A stretch of 64,000 bases of DNA from Pseudomonadota bacterium (GTDB lineage Bacteria > Pseudomonadota > Alphaproteobacteria > Caulobacterales > Caulobacteraceae). The translations under genes and the position numbers were made by a program. Below are positions 43,422 to 55,027 of the stretch, in pieces. Location: NCBI GenBank assembly GCA_018241995.1, contig JAFECT010000013.1, positions 124,001 to 188,000 of the forward strand, given 5' to 3'. The notes under the pieces were generated by a model. The model did not search any database. It saw only the letters and a program-made list of their open reading frames with translations, and had not been told where the DNA came from. Numbering within the stretch: the stretch's first letter is position 1; each line of letters opens with the position of its first letter.

Positions 43422-43792
43422 CGGCCGCCCTCCTTCCTGACCGGCGCCAGCAACCCGTCCAGTCCCCTGGCGAACCCGTCCCAGACCCCGGTCATCGCCT
43501 TGACCCGCGCCCGGCCTGCGAGGGTCAGAGCGTAGTATTTGCGTGGGTGCCCGGCATCGGCCTCGACCCACTCGGACTCGAGCAGCCCCTCGCCGCGCAG
43601 CCGGTTCAGCAGCGGATAGATCGCGCCCTCCGACACCAGCAACTCGGCGTCGGACTCCAGCCGCCGCAGGATTTCCAGCCCGTAGAGGCGTCCGCCCCAC
43701 AGGCTCGCCAGCACGGCCAGGCTCAGGCCGCCCTTGCGCAGCTGGGTCTCCCACCGGTCGATCGAGCCGGAACTGTCCGCAGCCTCATTCAT
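43418..43792 (-). CDS. PadR-family transcriptional regulator
   Basis: A 124-residue protein. The winged helix covers 15-95 (L-A-V-L-A-S-L-W-G-G-R-L-Y-G-L-E-I-L-R-R-L, E-G-A-I-Y-P-L-L-N-R-L-R-G-E-G-L-L, R-K-Y-Y-A-L-T), the core of PadR-S1 proteins. A short C-terminal dimer helix follows. It leads a three-gene operon with a HAAS protein and a CPBP protease. An inverted repeat in front of its start is a possible self-operator. Confidence 0.92.
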   Translation of the reverse strand: MNEAADSSGSIDRWETQLRKGGLSLAVLASLWGGRLYGLEILRRLESDAELLVSEGAIYPLLNRLRGEGLLESEWVEADAGHPRKYYALTLAGRARVKAMTGVWDGFARGLDGLLAPVRKEGGR

Positions 43793-43808
43793 TGCATCAT
43801 ACTATGCA
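43793..43808. promoter_or_regulatory. Possible PadR operator (inverted repeat at the start codon)
   Basis: TGCAT (43793-43797) and ATGCA (43804-43808) form an inverted repeat with a 6-bp spacer, directly before the PadR ATG. On the minus strand TATGAT (43796-43801) could be the -10 box. Short AT-rich ATGC-type palindromes are usual for PadR. The role is an inference. Confidence 0.45.
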
Positions 43809-43845
43809 TTGCAAGGTATATGCGGTCAAGGCGACGGCCTCTAGC

Positions 43846-43999
43846 TCCTCCCTCGCCCTGTGAGGGAGGGGGGCCGCCCGAAGGGTGGTGGAGGGTGCTA
43901 GCCCGCGCTCAGCCGGCAGGCGCTCGTGAGATTGAAAGGCTGCAAGACGGCGCCCTCCACCACTTCTTGGTCCTCCTCCCTCACTTCGCGAGGGAGGAG
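43846..43999. repeat. Composite intergenic palindromic repeat (type A, second copy)
   Basis: This has the same plan as 11525-11684. The left tip is a CTCCCTC/GAGGGAG hairpin near 43846-43870. The inner arms GTGGTGGAGGG (43885-43895) and CCCTCCACCAC (43953-43963) pair. The right tip CTCCTCCCTC/GAGGGAGGAG is at 43973-43982 with 43990-43999. The outer and inner arm sequences are shared with the first copy. Non-coding. Confidence 0.8.
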
Positions 44000-44007
44000 T
44001 AGAGTTC

Positions 44008-44478
44008 TCAGGCCGGTTCCTTGAGGCTGATCTGGATGGCGCCGTGCGCCGCGTCGGGGCCGAAGCGGGCCGAGACGTCCTTGTTGAACACGTCGATGCG
44101 CGCCACCCAGGTCTTGGCGATGGCGTTGACGCCCACGCCCGCGGGCAGGCGCTGCCCGTCGATGAAGACCGGCAGGCCGGCGGTCTCGGCGGCTTGCGGC
44201 TTCAGGGCGATCTCGATCACGCCATAGGCGGCGCGCGGGCCGTACCTGGCCGACTGGTCGCCCGCGATCACCTGCAGATGCGCCACCGCATTGGGCTCCA
44301 GCGCCCGCAGCGGCAGGGTCTTGGGCAGCACATGGCCGTCGACCACCGCCACGGCGCGCGACAGGGCCACCGCGCGGGCGCCCTCGACCGGAGCCGCCAG
44401 GGCCGCGACGCCCGAAAGGCCCAAGGCCGCCACGGACACGCAGACGGCCGCGGCGCGGCTCAACAGCTTGATCGACAT
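44008..44478 (-). CDS. Exported protein of two TonB-plug-like repeats
   Basis: A 156-residue secreted protein with a signal peptide at 1-29. Two repeats follow, 42-93 and 102-153. Each runs V-x-D-G-x-x-L-P, a hydrophobic stretch, V-A-x-(L/I)-x-V, then S-A-R-(Y/F)-G-P-x-A-A-x-G-x-I-x-I-x-L-K. This is the pattern of the plug of TonB-dependent receptors (V-D-G...I-E-V-L-K-G...Y-G-x-x-A-x-x-G-V-I). There is no TonB box and no barrel. It may act as a small surface- or receptor-interacting module. It is transcribed away from carB. Start M-S-I-K at 44478 is used. Confidence 0.75.
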   Translation of the reverse strand: MSIKLLSRAAAVCVSVAALGLSGVAALAAPVEGARAVALSRAVAVVDGHVLPKTLPLRALEPNAVAHLQVIAGDQSARYGPRAAYGVIEIALKPQAAETAGLPVFIDGQRLPAGVGVNAIAKTWVARIDVFNKDVSARFGPDAAHGAIQISLKEPA

Positions 44479-44711
44479 AGCTCGGCAATCCCACAGAACA
44501 GCGTTGCGCGGGGTCATAAGCGGGGCATCGGGCGCGAATGTGGCGGCGCGCCTGACCAGGCGCAGAAACCTGGCGGCGAGCCCCGCCCCGGGACGCGACG
44601 AATGCGTTCTTGCCCCCCGCCCGATCCGTCTCTAAACGGGCGGCTTAACCCACAGGTCGAACGGCTCAGGGCGCGCGGGACCGCGCTGCCGAGAGCGTGC
44701 GCGAGTACGAG

Positions 44712-48011
<3,300 letters not shown>

Positions 48012-48044
48012 CTTCATCGTAGCGGGCGGGCTAGGCTCGCCGCC

Positions 48045-48455
48045 ATGCGGATCGCACGCCGTCGCTTTCTCGCCAGCGCCGCCGCCACGGGCCTGGCGAT
48101 CGCCGCCGCGCCCGCGCGAGCGAATGTGGCGTTCGTCGCCTACTTCGAGCCCGGTCAATCCACCCTCTCGGAAACGGCGCTGGGCATCGTCGACCAGGCG
48201 GCGGCCTACGCCCTGTCGATCAAGGCCCGGGTCGTCCTGGTCGATGGCCACGCCGACACGGCGGGAACGGCGGAGTACAACCTCCGCCTCTCTCGGGACC
48301 GAGCAGTGGCCGTGGCCGCCGCGCTCGAAGCGAGGGGCCTGTCGGCCAACGTCCTGAAGGTGGCCTGGCACGGCGAGACCGATCTGGCCGAGCCGACCCC
48401 GGCTGGCGCCGGAAGCGCGCTGAACCGTCGTGTCACCATCGATCCATGGGTCTGA
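48045..48455 (+). CDS. Exported OmpA-domain protein with a Tat-like signal
   Basis: A 136-residue protein. The signal starts [12 protein letters not shown], a twin-arginine pattern, so it may be exported folded. The rest is one OmpA_C domain: [34 protein letters not shown] and a final N-R-R-V-T-I. The peptidoglycan-binding Asp and Arg are kept. No lipobox or barrel, so it would be a soluble periplasmic cell-wall-binding protein. It lies 33 bp after carB. Confidence 0.85.
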   Translation: MRIARRRFLASAAATGLAIAAAPARANVAFVAYFEPGQSTLSETALGIVDQAAAYALSIKARVVLVDGHADTAGTAEYNLRLSRDRAVAVAAALEARGLSANVLKVAWHGETDLAEPTPAGAGSALNRRVTIDPWV

Positions 48456-48473
48456 AGCGGCGCCCACCGGCCT

Positions 48474-48722
48474 TCACTCGCGGAAATAGTCGTCCCGCTC
48501 CGAACCGTCGAAGCGGCCGGATTTCAGGCAGCAGCGCTTGAAACAACCTCGCGGAGCCGCAGGGGCACAGGTCGTTGCGGCCGAGCTTCTCGACCAGTTC
48601 GACATCGCCGTGCACGAACCTCAGCCCGCGCTTGACCTTGGTCTCGGACGGGAAAGGAGCGGCGTCGCTTAGAGGTGACCTCGAAAGCAGGCGAGGTCGT
48701 CGGGTTGGCGTGACTTGCGCAT
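48474..48722 (-). pseudogene. SEC-C motif protein gene, frameshifted
   Basis: From ATG 48722, which has a good AGAGGAGG site just upstream, the frame reads [10 protein letters not shown] and stops after 17 codons. Another frame then gives [30 protein letters not shown] third frame gives [16 protein letters not shown] and ends at 48474. Together these make the C-P-C-G-S-x-K-x-F-K-x-C-C SEC-C zinc motif, which no single frame contains. At least two shifts are needed; one is an extra T in the GTTGTTTC stretch near 48544-48551. Confidence 0.7.
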
Positions 48723-48787
48723 GGCGGCCTCCTCTTAGGGCTCCGGTTGAACGGCCCAGGTAGGCGCCGCCGAGCGCCGCCGCAAGC

Positions 48788-49645
48788 TCACCGCGCCGAT
48801 ATCAGCAGGATCACCGCCCCGGCCCCGATGGCCGCGACTCCGGCGATCCGCCCTCGCGTCATCCGCTCCTTCAGGAACACCACCGCGATCAGCACTGCGA
48901 ACAGGATCGAGGTTTCGCGCAGGGCCGACAGCCGCGGCGTGTCGCCCAGGCGCAGCGCCCACAGCGCCAAGCCGTAGGTGACGATCGACAGCGCGCCGGC
49001 GACCAGGCCCGCGCGCCATTGCTCCTTGGCCGCGAGCACGAACTTCGGCCCGCGCCACAGGCCGAACAGGGCCGCGACGCCGAAACCCAGGATCAGGAAC
49101 ACCCAGGCGATATAGCTGGGCGCGGACGGCGCGGCGCGCACGCCTTGGGCGTCGACGACGGTGTAGGCGGCGATGGTGAGGCCGGTGGCCAGGGCCCAGC
49201 CCAGGCTCTTCAGGTCGAGCGCCTTGCCGAAACCGATGGTGATCACGCCGATGCTGACGAGCGCGATGCCCAGGCCCGAGACGACGCCCAGCGGCTCATG
49301 GAAGAAGGCCACGGCGCCGAGCGTCGCGATCACCGGCGCGATGCCCCTCAGCACCGGATAGGCCACGCCGTAATCGGCGCGTTCGAAGGTGCGGATCAGG
49401 CAGATCAGATAGACGAGGTGGATCACGCCCGACGCCGCCAGCCACCCCCAGGCCCCGTTCGGCAGGGGCAGGAAGAAGGCGATAGGCGTCATCAGGGTCG
49501 CGCTGAACCCGTCGATCAGGGCGCGCGAGGCCATCTTGTCCTTGCCGGACTTCAGGATGGCGTTGACCACCGCGTGGGCCATGCCTGAGCCCAGCATCAT
49601 CAGGGAGGCGATCTGGACGGGAGTCATCGTCATGGGCGAATCCAT
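48788..49645 (-). CDS. EamA/DMT-family transporter
   Basis: A 285-residue protein with ten hydrophobic helices in two EamA repeats (first [14 protein letters not shown], second [11 protein letters not shown] and ending [15 protein letters not shown]). The family exports amino acids or other metabolites. Substrate unknown. ATG 49645 or ATG 49633 could start it. Confidence 0.88.
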   Translation of the reverse strand: MDSPMTMTPVQIASLMMLGSGMAHAVVNAILKSGKDKMASRALIDGFSATLMTPIAFFLPLPNGAWGWLAASGVIHLVYLICLIRTFERADYGVAYPVLRGIAPVIATLGAVAFFHEPLGVVSGLGIALVSIGVITIGFGKALDLKSLGWALATGLTIAAYTVVDAQGVRAAPSAPSYIAWVFLILGFGVAALFGLWRGPKFVLAAKEQWRAGLVAGALSIVTYGLALWALRLGDTPRLSALRETSILFAVLIAVVFLKERMTRGRIAGVAAIGAGAVILLISAR

Positions 49646-49668
49646 GCACCGATTCCTTCCTCCTTCAG

Positions 49669-49971
49669 GGGGAAGGTGGGCCGGAGGCTCGGATGGGGGG
49701 CCGCGCTACGATCTTCCTTTTATTCGTCATTCTCGGAGCGGAAGCCGCGCAGCGGCTGGAGACCCGAGAACCCAGCAGCTCCCGAACTCAACGCTGCGTG
49801 CGACGGCAAATCGTAGGGCTCCCAGCTTCAAGCTAGATTCGCTGCTGGGTTCTCGGGTCTACGGGCTTGCGCCCTCCGCTCCGAGAATGACGACGTGATT
49901 TTTGATGTTCAGGCAGTCACCCGGCCGACCTCGGCGCAGCTCCCCATCCGAGCCTCCGGCCCACCTTCCCC
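49669..49971. repeat. Nested palindromic element of about 300 bp
   Basis: Three perfect inverted pairs nest about one centre. The outer arms are 30 bp (49669-49698 with 49942-49971, GGGGAAGGTGGGCCGGAGGC and onward). The middle arms are 18 bp (49725-49742 with 49875-49892, CGTCATTCTCGGAGCGGA). The inner arms are 18 bp (49761-49778 with 49842-49859, GACCCGAGAACCCAGCAG). It fills the gap between the EamA and M23 genes. No coding frame is convincing. The plan suits a non-autonomous miniature element, or two repeat types inserted in each other. It may also act as a terminator for the M23 gene. Confidence 0.85.
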
Positions 49972-49986
49972 TCGAGAGGGGAAGGA

Positions 49987-51168
49987 TCAGTCGGAAACCA
50001 CGATATCCCCGCTCTGGATCGGCCGCGGATAGTCGGCGTAGGGCAGGCCGTAGCCCTGGAAGTTGATCGGGACGCCGGCGCAGTTAAGCGGGTCCGGGCG
50101 GTCGCAGACCTGGAAGTGCAGGTGCGGCTCGGTCGAGTTGCCGGACGAGCCCAGCTGAGCGATCGGCTGGCCGGCCTTGACGAGGTCGCCAGGCTTCACC
50201 TTCAGGCTGCCCGGTTTCAGGTGGGCGTAGAGCGAGTATTCGCCATTGCCGTGGTCGATGATCACGTGGTCGCCGGCGATGGCCGGGCCGCCCTGCATCA
50301 TCAGGGTCATCTGGATCTGGCCGACGCGCTCGCCATAGGCCTCGTCGCTCTCGCCGGGCTTCTTCAAGGCGTCTGGGTTCTCAGCCACGCCGTCCAGCAC
50401 CGAGACCACCTTGCCGTCGGCCGCGGCCAGCACCTCGGCGCCGTAGGCGTAGTAGTCGTCGAACTTCGCGCCTGCGCCGCGGTGGGAGCTGTTGTCGGCG
50501 CCGATGCGGGCGATGTCGAAGGCGAACTCCTCCATCACGCCCCAGCGGTGGGCGGTCTGGGGCGTGGGGCCGACGGCGGCGAACCAGGTCCCCTTCAGAG
50601 GAAAGCGGAACACGGTCTTGGACATGCCGGCGCGGATCGGCAGCACGCCCACGGCCTCGACCGGCTTGCCGCCCTGCACGCCGTGCACGGTCACCCGCAC
50701 CTGGTCGCGCGCGCCCTTCCAGGCGAACGGCTGCTGCGAGACCAGCATGGCCTCGTTCGGCTTCAGCCCCGGCCCGGCCAGGGTCACGCCGTCGGGGATC
50801 AGGGCGCCGTTGCAGAACTGGAAGCCGATCAGCTTCATCATGCCCGAGGCCTGCAGCTTCGGCCCCGAGGCGGCGGCCTTGGCCAGGTCGGCGCCAGAGA
50901 CGCGCCGCAGGTCCAGCGCCTGGCCCGCCTGCACAAGTTCGATATCCAGGCCGGTGATCTCCACCGCCGCGCCATGGTTCAGCACCGCCACGTTCTGCAG
51001 GATCAGGCTCTGGATATTGCGCCGGGACTCCAGGGGATAGGTCCGCGCCTCGGCGCCGGGGCAGAAGCGCACCTCGAGCGCAGGCGCATCGGCCGCGGCG
51101 GCCTTTTGCGCGGCCAGGAACGGGGTGAGCAGCGCCGCAGTCACCGCGGCCAGGGTCAGGGTTTTCAT
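49987..51168 (-). CDS. Exported M23-family metallopeptidase
   Basis: A 393-residue secreted protein with a signal peptide at 1-25. The C-terminal LytM/peptidase M23 domain keeps H207 and D218 (H-R-W-G-V-M-E-E-F-A-F-D), H316 in Y-A-H-L and the H349-L-H351 motif, the usual zinc and catalytic set. A loop of about 35 acidic residues (E-N-P-D-A-L-K-K-P-G-E-S-D-E) sits inside the domain. The first 190 residues are a beta-rich region with no recognised family. A role in cutting peptidoglycan cross-links is likely. Confidence 0.88.
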   Translation of the reverse strand: MKTLTLAAVTAALLTPFLAAQKAAAADAPALEVRFCPGAEARTYPLESRRNIQSLILQNVAVLNHGAAVEITGLDIELVQAGQALDLRRVSGADLAKAAASGPKLQASGMMKLIGFQFCNGALIPDGVTLAGPGLKPNEAMLVSQQPFAWKGARDQVRVTVHGVQGGKPVEAVGVLPIRAGMSKTVFRFPLKGTWFAAVGPTPQTAHRWGVMEEFAFDIARIGADNSSHRGAGAKFDDYYAYGAEVLAAADGKVVSVLDGVAENPDALKKPGESDEAYGERVGQIQMTLMMQGGPAIAGDHVIIDHGNGEYSLYAHLKPGSLKVKPGDLVKAGQPIAQLGSSGNSTEPHLHFQVCDRPDPLNCAGVPINFQGYGLPYADYPRPIQSGDIVVSD

Positions 51169-51375
51169 GGCGCCCCTCTACAGCCTGCAACAAGCTTGGC
51201 CATGTTAAACAACCGACATTTCTCGCGCCAGCACCGGCGCCCCTGCTCGACCCCGCCTGAGGCTCCGCTCCCGGACCCCCGCGAATACCTTCAGAAGCTT
51301 CGACCTATGCCGCAAAGCTGCAACGCAGCCGCGCAACCGCCATGCTGCGCCGCAACAGATATCGGCGCACAACCC

Positions 51376-51404
51376 TTGAACTCCGGCGCGGCGAGACATA
51401 TGCT
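51376..51404 (+). promoter_or_regulatory. Predicted sigma-70 promoter of greA
   Basis: TTGAAC (51376-51381), 17 bp, then TATGCT (51399-51404). The start site should be near 51411, the first base before the hairpin. The rest of the 317-bp gap (51169-51375) holds no convincing gene or signal. Confidence 0.65.
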
Positions 51405-51411
51405 CTCCTTG

Positions 51412-51440
51412 CCGACCGCCACGCCCGCGGTCGGTTTTTT
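51412..51440 (+). terminator. Terminator-like hairpin in the greA leader
   Basis: CCGACCG (51412-51418) pairs with CGGTCGG (51428-51434) and is followed by six T residues. It starts within a base or two of the predicted start site, about 45 bp before greA, and no gene upstream on this strand needs a terminator. It fits an attenuator, or the 3' end of a tiny RNA, in the greA leader. Confidence 0.7.
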
Positions 51441-51485
51441 CGTTCGCGTTTCCTGATCCAGGGCGACTGGCTAGCTTAATCGCAC

Positions 51486-51968
51486 ATGGAAAAAGTGCCG
51501 ATGACGGACGCGGGATACCGCGCCCTCGACGAGGAATTGAAGCGTCTGAAGTCCGTGGAGCGCCCGAGCGTGATCGCGGCGATTTCCGAGGCGCGCAGTC
51601 ACGGCGATCTCTCCGAGAACGCCGAGTACCATGCCGCGAAAGAGCGACAGGGCTGGATCGAAGGCCGCATCGCCGAGATCGAGGACAAGATCTCGCGCGC
51701 GCAGGTGATCGACGTGAGCCGCCTGTCGGGCGACCAGGTCAAGTTCGGCGCCACGGTCACGGTGGTGGACGAGGACACCGAGGAAGAGTCCCGCTACCAG
51801 ATCGTGGGCGAGCACGAGGCGGACGTCCGCTCGGGCCGCATCTCGCTCACCTCTCCCCTCTCCCGCGCCGTGATCGGCAAGGAAGTGGGCGACGTGGTCG
51901 AGGTGAACACGCCCGGCGGCGTGAAAGCCTACGAGATCCTCAAGGTCGAGTGGGTCAACCACGCCTAA
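51486..51968 (+). CDS. greA: Transcription elongation factor GreA
   Basis: A 160-residue GreA. The N-terminal coiled coil (L-D-E-E-L-K-R-L-K to E-I-E-D-K-I) bears the tip acidic D-L-S-E-N-A-E-Y that stimulates RNA cleavage in stalled RNA polymerase. The C-terminal FKBP-like domain ([22 protein letters not shown]) docks on the polymerase. Length and motifs are complete. A promoter and leader hairpin lie upstream. Confidence 0.96.
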   Translation: MEKVPMTDAGYRALDEELKRLKSVERPSVIAAISEARSHGDLSENAEYHAAKERQGWIEGRIAEIEDKISRAQVIDVSRLSGDQVKFGATVTVVDEDTEEESRYQIVGEHEADVRSGRISLTSPLSRAVIGKEVGDVVEVNTPGGVKAYEILKVEWVNHA

Positions 51969-52090
51969 AGGCGAATAGCGGCGCATCTCAGCGCGCCTAC
52001 CGTTCGTAGCTTCCGCAGAACACGGGTCTCGCCAGACTCCGCGCGCGTCGATACCCTGCGCGTCGAACGGCGGGCTCGGGGCGGGAGCGC

Positions 52091-52957
52091 ATGGCGGATC
52101 ACTCATCGAACGGCGGGGCGGCAGGCCCTACGCACAAGGTGCTCGTACCCCGGCACAAGCTGGCGACGCGGATCACCCACTGGATCAACGTCGTCGCCTT
52201 CGTGATGCTGCTGTTGAGCGGCCTGGCGATCTTCAACGCCCATCCAGCGCTCTACTGGGGCCAGAAGACCGACTTCGACCATCCGTGGCTGGCCATGACG
52301 GCCACGCCGGCGCCGGGCGGCAAGCTGGTGGGCCACACCAAGGTCGGCGGAGCGGACTTCGTCACCACCGGGGTGCTAGGCGCCTCGCCGGGTGTCGACG
52401 GCAAGCCCCAGGCGCGCGGCTTTCCCAAATGGCTGACCATGCCGCCCTACAAGGCCCTGGTGGACGGGCGCCACTGGCACTTCTTCTTCGCCTGGCTTCT
52501 GGTGCTGAACGGCTTGGCCTACTTGGCCTTCGGTTTCTGGAACGGCCACCTGCCCAAGGACCTCTGGCCGACCAGGCAGGACCTCAAGGAGATCCCGCAC
52601 GAGATCGTCACCCACGCCAAGCTGCAGTTCCCCAAGGATGAGCGGGCCACGCGCTACAATGTGCTGCAGAAAATGGCCTATGGCGGGGTGATCCTGGCCT
52701 TCATCGTGCTGATCCTGGCCGGCCTGACCCTGTCGCCCAGGCTCGACGCCGGTTTCCACCTGCCCGACCTGTTCTTCGGCCGCCAGAGCGCGCGCTCGAT
52801 CCACTTCATCCTGGCCTGGGCCATCGTGGCCTTTCTGGCTCTGCACCTCTTCATGGTGGTGGCCTCGGGGACCTGGAACAACATCCGCTCGATGATCACG
52901 GGCCGCTACGCCATCGAGGTTCCAGAGACGTCTGAGGGAGGCGACCATGAAGCCTGA
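52091..52957 (+). CDS. Membrane cytochrome b of a molybdoenzyme system
   Basis: A 288-residue protein with four membrane helices (about 28-48, 130-152, 198-216, 236-260) and the di-haem cytochrome b pattern: R-I-T-H-W-I-N near the first helix, H-W-H-F-F-F-A-W in the second, I-H-F-I-L-A-W-A and L-H-L-F-M in the last. A long periplasmic loop of about 75 residues separates helices one and two. It overlaps the next gene, a sulfite-oxidase-like molybdoenzyme, by 11 bp. It most likely passes electrons between that enzyme and the quinone pool. Confidence 0.88.
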   Translation: MADHSSNGGAAGPTHKVLVPRHKLATRITHWINVVAFVMLLLSGLAIFNAHPALYWGQKTDFDHPWLAMTATPAPGGKLVGHTKVGGADFVTTGVLGASPGVDGKPQARGFPKWLTMPPYKALVDGRHWHFFFAWLLVLNGLAYLAFGFWNGHLPKDLWPTRQDLKEIPHEIVTHAKLQFPKDERATRYNVLQKMAYGGVILAFIVLILAGLTLSPRLDAGFHLPDLFFGRQSARSIHFILAWAIVAFLALHLFMVVASGTWNNIRSMITGRYAIEVPETSEGGDHEA

Positions 52958-53741
52958 GCGTCGCGGTTTCCTGTCAGGCCTTGTGCTCTCGACCTCAGCC
53001 CTGGTCCTGGCCGGCTGCAACAAGATCGCCAACAGCTCGGCGGTCGACCATGTGCTGACCAGCGCAGAGGCCTTCAACCGGCGCATGGGCCACTTCTTCG
53101 TGCGGCCGAAGTCGCTGGCGCGGGAGTATTCGCGCGCCGACATCTCCCGCTTCTTCAAGCCCAACGGCTCCATCGCGCCGGACAACCCGGCCGACGCCTC
53201 CTCCACCCCCGCCTACCGCGCCCACGTCGCCTCGAACTTCGCCGACTGGCGCCTGGTGATCGACGGGCTGGTGGAGCATCCGCAGACCCTCTCGATCGCG
53301 GACCTCAAGGCCATGCCCGCCAAGGCCCAGATCACCCGTCACGACTGCGTTGAGGGCTGGAGTTCGATCGCGGAATGGCGCGGCGTGCAGCTGGCCCGCC
53401 TGCTGCAGAAGGCTCAGCTGAAGCCCAACGCCAAGTACATCGTCTTCCACTGCGCCGACGCCATCGACAAGAACGACGACGGCTCGCCGCTGTTCTACTA
53501 CGAGAGCATCGACCTGGAGGACGCCTTCCACCCCCAGACGATCCTGGCCTACGCCATGAACGGCCAACCCCTCCCCGTCCCCCACGGCGCGCCCCTGCGC
53601 CTGCGCGTCGAACGCCAGCTCGGCTACAAACAGGCCAAGTACGTCATGCGCGTCGAGGCCGTGGACAGCTACAAGCGCTACGGCCAGGGCAAGGGCGGCT
53701 ATTGGGAAGACAACGGCTACGAGTGGTACGCGGGGATTTAG
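52947..53741 (+). CDS. Tat-exported sulfite-oxidase-fold molybdoenzyme (MsrP/SorA-like)
   Basis: A 264-residue protein of the sulfite oxidase fold. The signal R-R-G-F-L-S-G at 5-11 is a Tat motif and ends in L-A-G-C24, so it may also be lipid-anchored. Cys134 in T-R-H-D-C-V-E-G-W-S is the molybdenum ligand, and F-H-C-A-D near 158, G-Q-P-L-P-V-P-H-G-A-P-L-R-L and the end K-Y-V-M-R-V-E are the family core. The partner cytochrome b is encoded just upstream, as in MsrPQ-like pairs. Sulfite oxidation or periplasmic methionine sulfoxide reduction are both possible. Confidence 0.88.
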   Translation: MKPERRGFLSGLVLSTSALVLAGCNKIANSSAVDHVLTSAEAFNRRMGHFFVRPKSLAREYSRADISRFFKPNGSIAPDNPADASSTPAYRAHVASNFADWRLVIDGLVEHPQTLSIADLKAMPAKAQITRHDCVEGWSSIAEWRGVQLARLLQKAQLKPNAKYIVFHCADAIDKNDDGSPLFYYESIDLEDAFHPQTILAYAMNGQPLPVPHGAPLRLRVERQLGYKQAKYVMRVEAVDSYKRYGQGKGGYWEDNGYEWYAGI

Positions 53742-53745
53742 CGAT

Positions 53746-53876
53746 CCTTCCCCGTTTTGCGGGGAAGGGGGACCACGCGAAGTGTGGTGGAAGGGGCGAG
53801 GGTTATGCGCCGGTCGTCCACCGCCTTTCAGGTGGTCCCGGCTCCCCGTTCCCCCGGCTCGAGGCCGGGGTCGCAG
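53746..53876. repeat. Hairpin-rich intergenic repeat
   Basis: CCTTCCCCG (53746-53754) and CGGGGAAGG (53760-53768) form a hairpin, then CCACGCGAAGTGTGGTGG and CCACC...GGTGG hairpins, then CCCCGGC/GCCGGGG near 53854-53872. It fills the gap before trxB. The first hairpin is of the same type as 13081-13103. It probably terminates the molybdoenzyme operon as well, although no T run follows. Confidence 0.6.
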
Positions 53877-53928
53877 GGAGGGAGCCTCCGCAGTCGCAAC
53901 CGCCCGGAATCATCCCTAGATTAGCGCC

Positions 53929-54942
53929 ATGTCGAATTCCGCTTCCGAACCTCGCTCTGTCCGCGTCGCCATCGTGGGCTCCGGCCCCGCCGGCTGGACC
54001 GCCGCCATCTATGCCGCGCGCGCCATGCTCAATCCGGTGATGATCTGCGGCATCCAGCCCGGCGGTCAGCTGACCATCACCACAGACGTGGAGAACTATC
54101 CGGGCTTCGCCGACGTCATCCAGGGCCCCTGGCTGATGGACCAGATGAAGGCCCAGGCCGAGCACATGGGCACGGAGGTGATCGAGGACATCGTGGTCTC
54201 CGCCGACCTGTCGTCGCGGCCGTTCCGGCTGGTGTGCGATAGCGGCGCGGTCCTGCTGGCCGAGACCCTGATCATCGCCACCGGCGCCCAAGCCAAGTGG
54301 CTGGGCCTGCCGTCCGAGCAGCAGTATCAGGGCTTCGGCGTCTCGGCCTGCGCCACCTGCGACGGCTTCTTCTATCGCGGCAAGGAGGTCGTGGTGGTCG
54401 GCGGCGGCAATACCGCCGTCGAGGAGGCGCTGTTCCTGACCACCTTCGCCAGCCGCGTGACCCTGGTGCACCGTCGCGACGAACTGCGCGCCGAGCGCAT
54501 CCTGCAGGAGCGCCTGTTCCACCACCCGAAGATCCAGGTGGTGTGGGATTCGGCCGTGGAAGAGGTGCTGGGCTCCTCGGACCCGACGAGCGTCACCGGC
54601 GTACGGCTTAAGAACGTCAAGACCGGCGAGGTCTCCGAACTGCCCTGCGACGGCTTCTTCGTCGCCATCGGCCACGCCCCGTCGTCGGAACTGTTCAAGG
54701 GCCAGCTCGAGACCAACGAGGGCGGCTACATCCGCGTGAAGTCGGGCACCGCCTCGACCGCCATCCCCGGCTGCTTCGCCGCCGGCGACGTGACCGACGA
54801 CGTCTACCGCCAGGCCGTCACCGCAGCGGGCATGGGCTGCATGGCCGCGCTCGAAGCCGTGCGCTTCCTGGCCGAGGAAGACCACGCCAAGGCCCACCAC
54901 CCGATCAGCCACGAAGAGGCGGAGAAGATCGGGACCTGGTGA
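53929..54942 (+). CDS. trxB: Thioredoxin reductase
   Basis: A 337-residue flavoprotein. FAD site G-S-G-P-A-G at 17-22, redox pair C141-A-T-C144-D-G-F, NADPH site G-G-G-N-T-A near 163, and the second FAD segment F-A-A-G-D-V-T-D-D-V-Y-R-Q are complete. It reduces thioredoxin with NADPH. It runs on its own after a repeat and is followed by an independent ArsR promoter. Confidence 0.95.
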   Translation: MSNSASEPRSVRVAIVGSGPAGWTAAIYAARAMLNPVMICGIQPGGQLTITTDVENYPGFADVIQGPWLMDQMKAQAEHMGTEVIEDIVVSADLSSRPFRLVCDSGAVLLAETLIIATGAQAKWLGLPSEQQYQGFGVSACATCDGFFYRGKEVVVVGGGNTAVEEALFLTTFASRVTLVHRRDELRAERILQERLFHHPKIQVVWDSAVEEVLGSSDPTSVTGVRLKNVKTGEVSELPCDGFFVAIGHAPSSELFKGQLETNEGGYIRVKSGTASTAIPGCFAAGDVTDDVYRQAVTAAGMGCMAALEAVRFLAEEDHAKAHHPISHEEAEKIGTW

Positions 54943-54967
54943 GGCGGCGCTCCGCACCGAGGAGCGC

Positions 54968-55018
54968 TTGACACCCATAACCATCCAGCTATAAGTCACA
55001 ACCCATAGCCAATAGGTT
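54968..55018 (+). promoter_or_regulatory. Promoter and operator of the ArsR/SRPBCC operon
   Basis: A consensus -35 TTGACA (54968-54973) with TATAAG (54990-54995) 16 bp on. A 19-bp palindrome AACCCATAGCCAATAGGTT (55000-55018), with seven of nine pairs matched, begins at the predicted start site and ends 9 bp before the ATG. An ArsR dimer bound there would block its own operon. Confidence 0.75.
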
Positions 55019-55027
55019 ATCGGTTCG

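Noticed and set aside
51169..51375. A possible non-coding RNA gene upstream of greA
   Set aside because: No promoter, stable fold or known RNA motif was found before 51376. The only clear signals are the greA promoter and hairpin.
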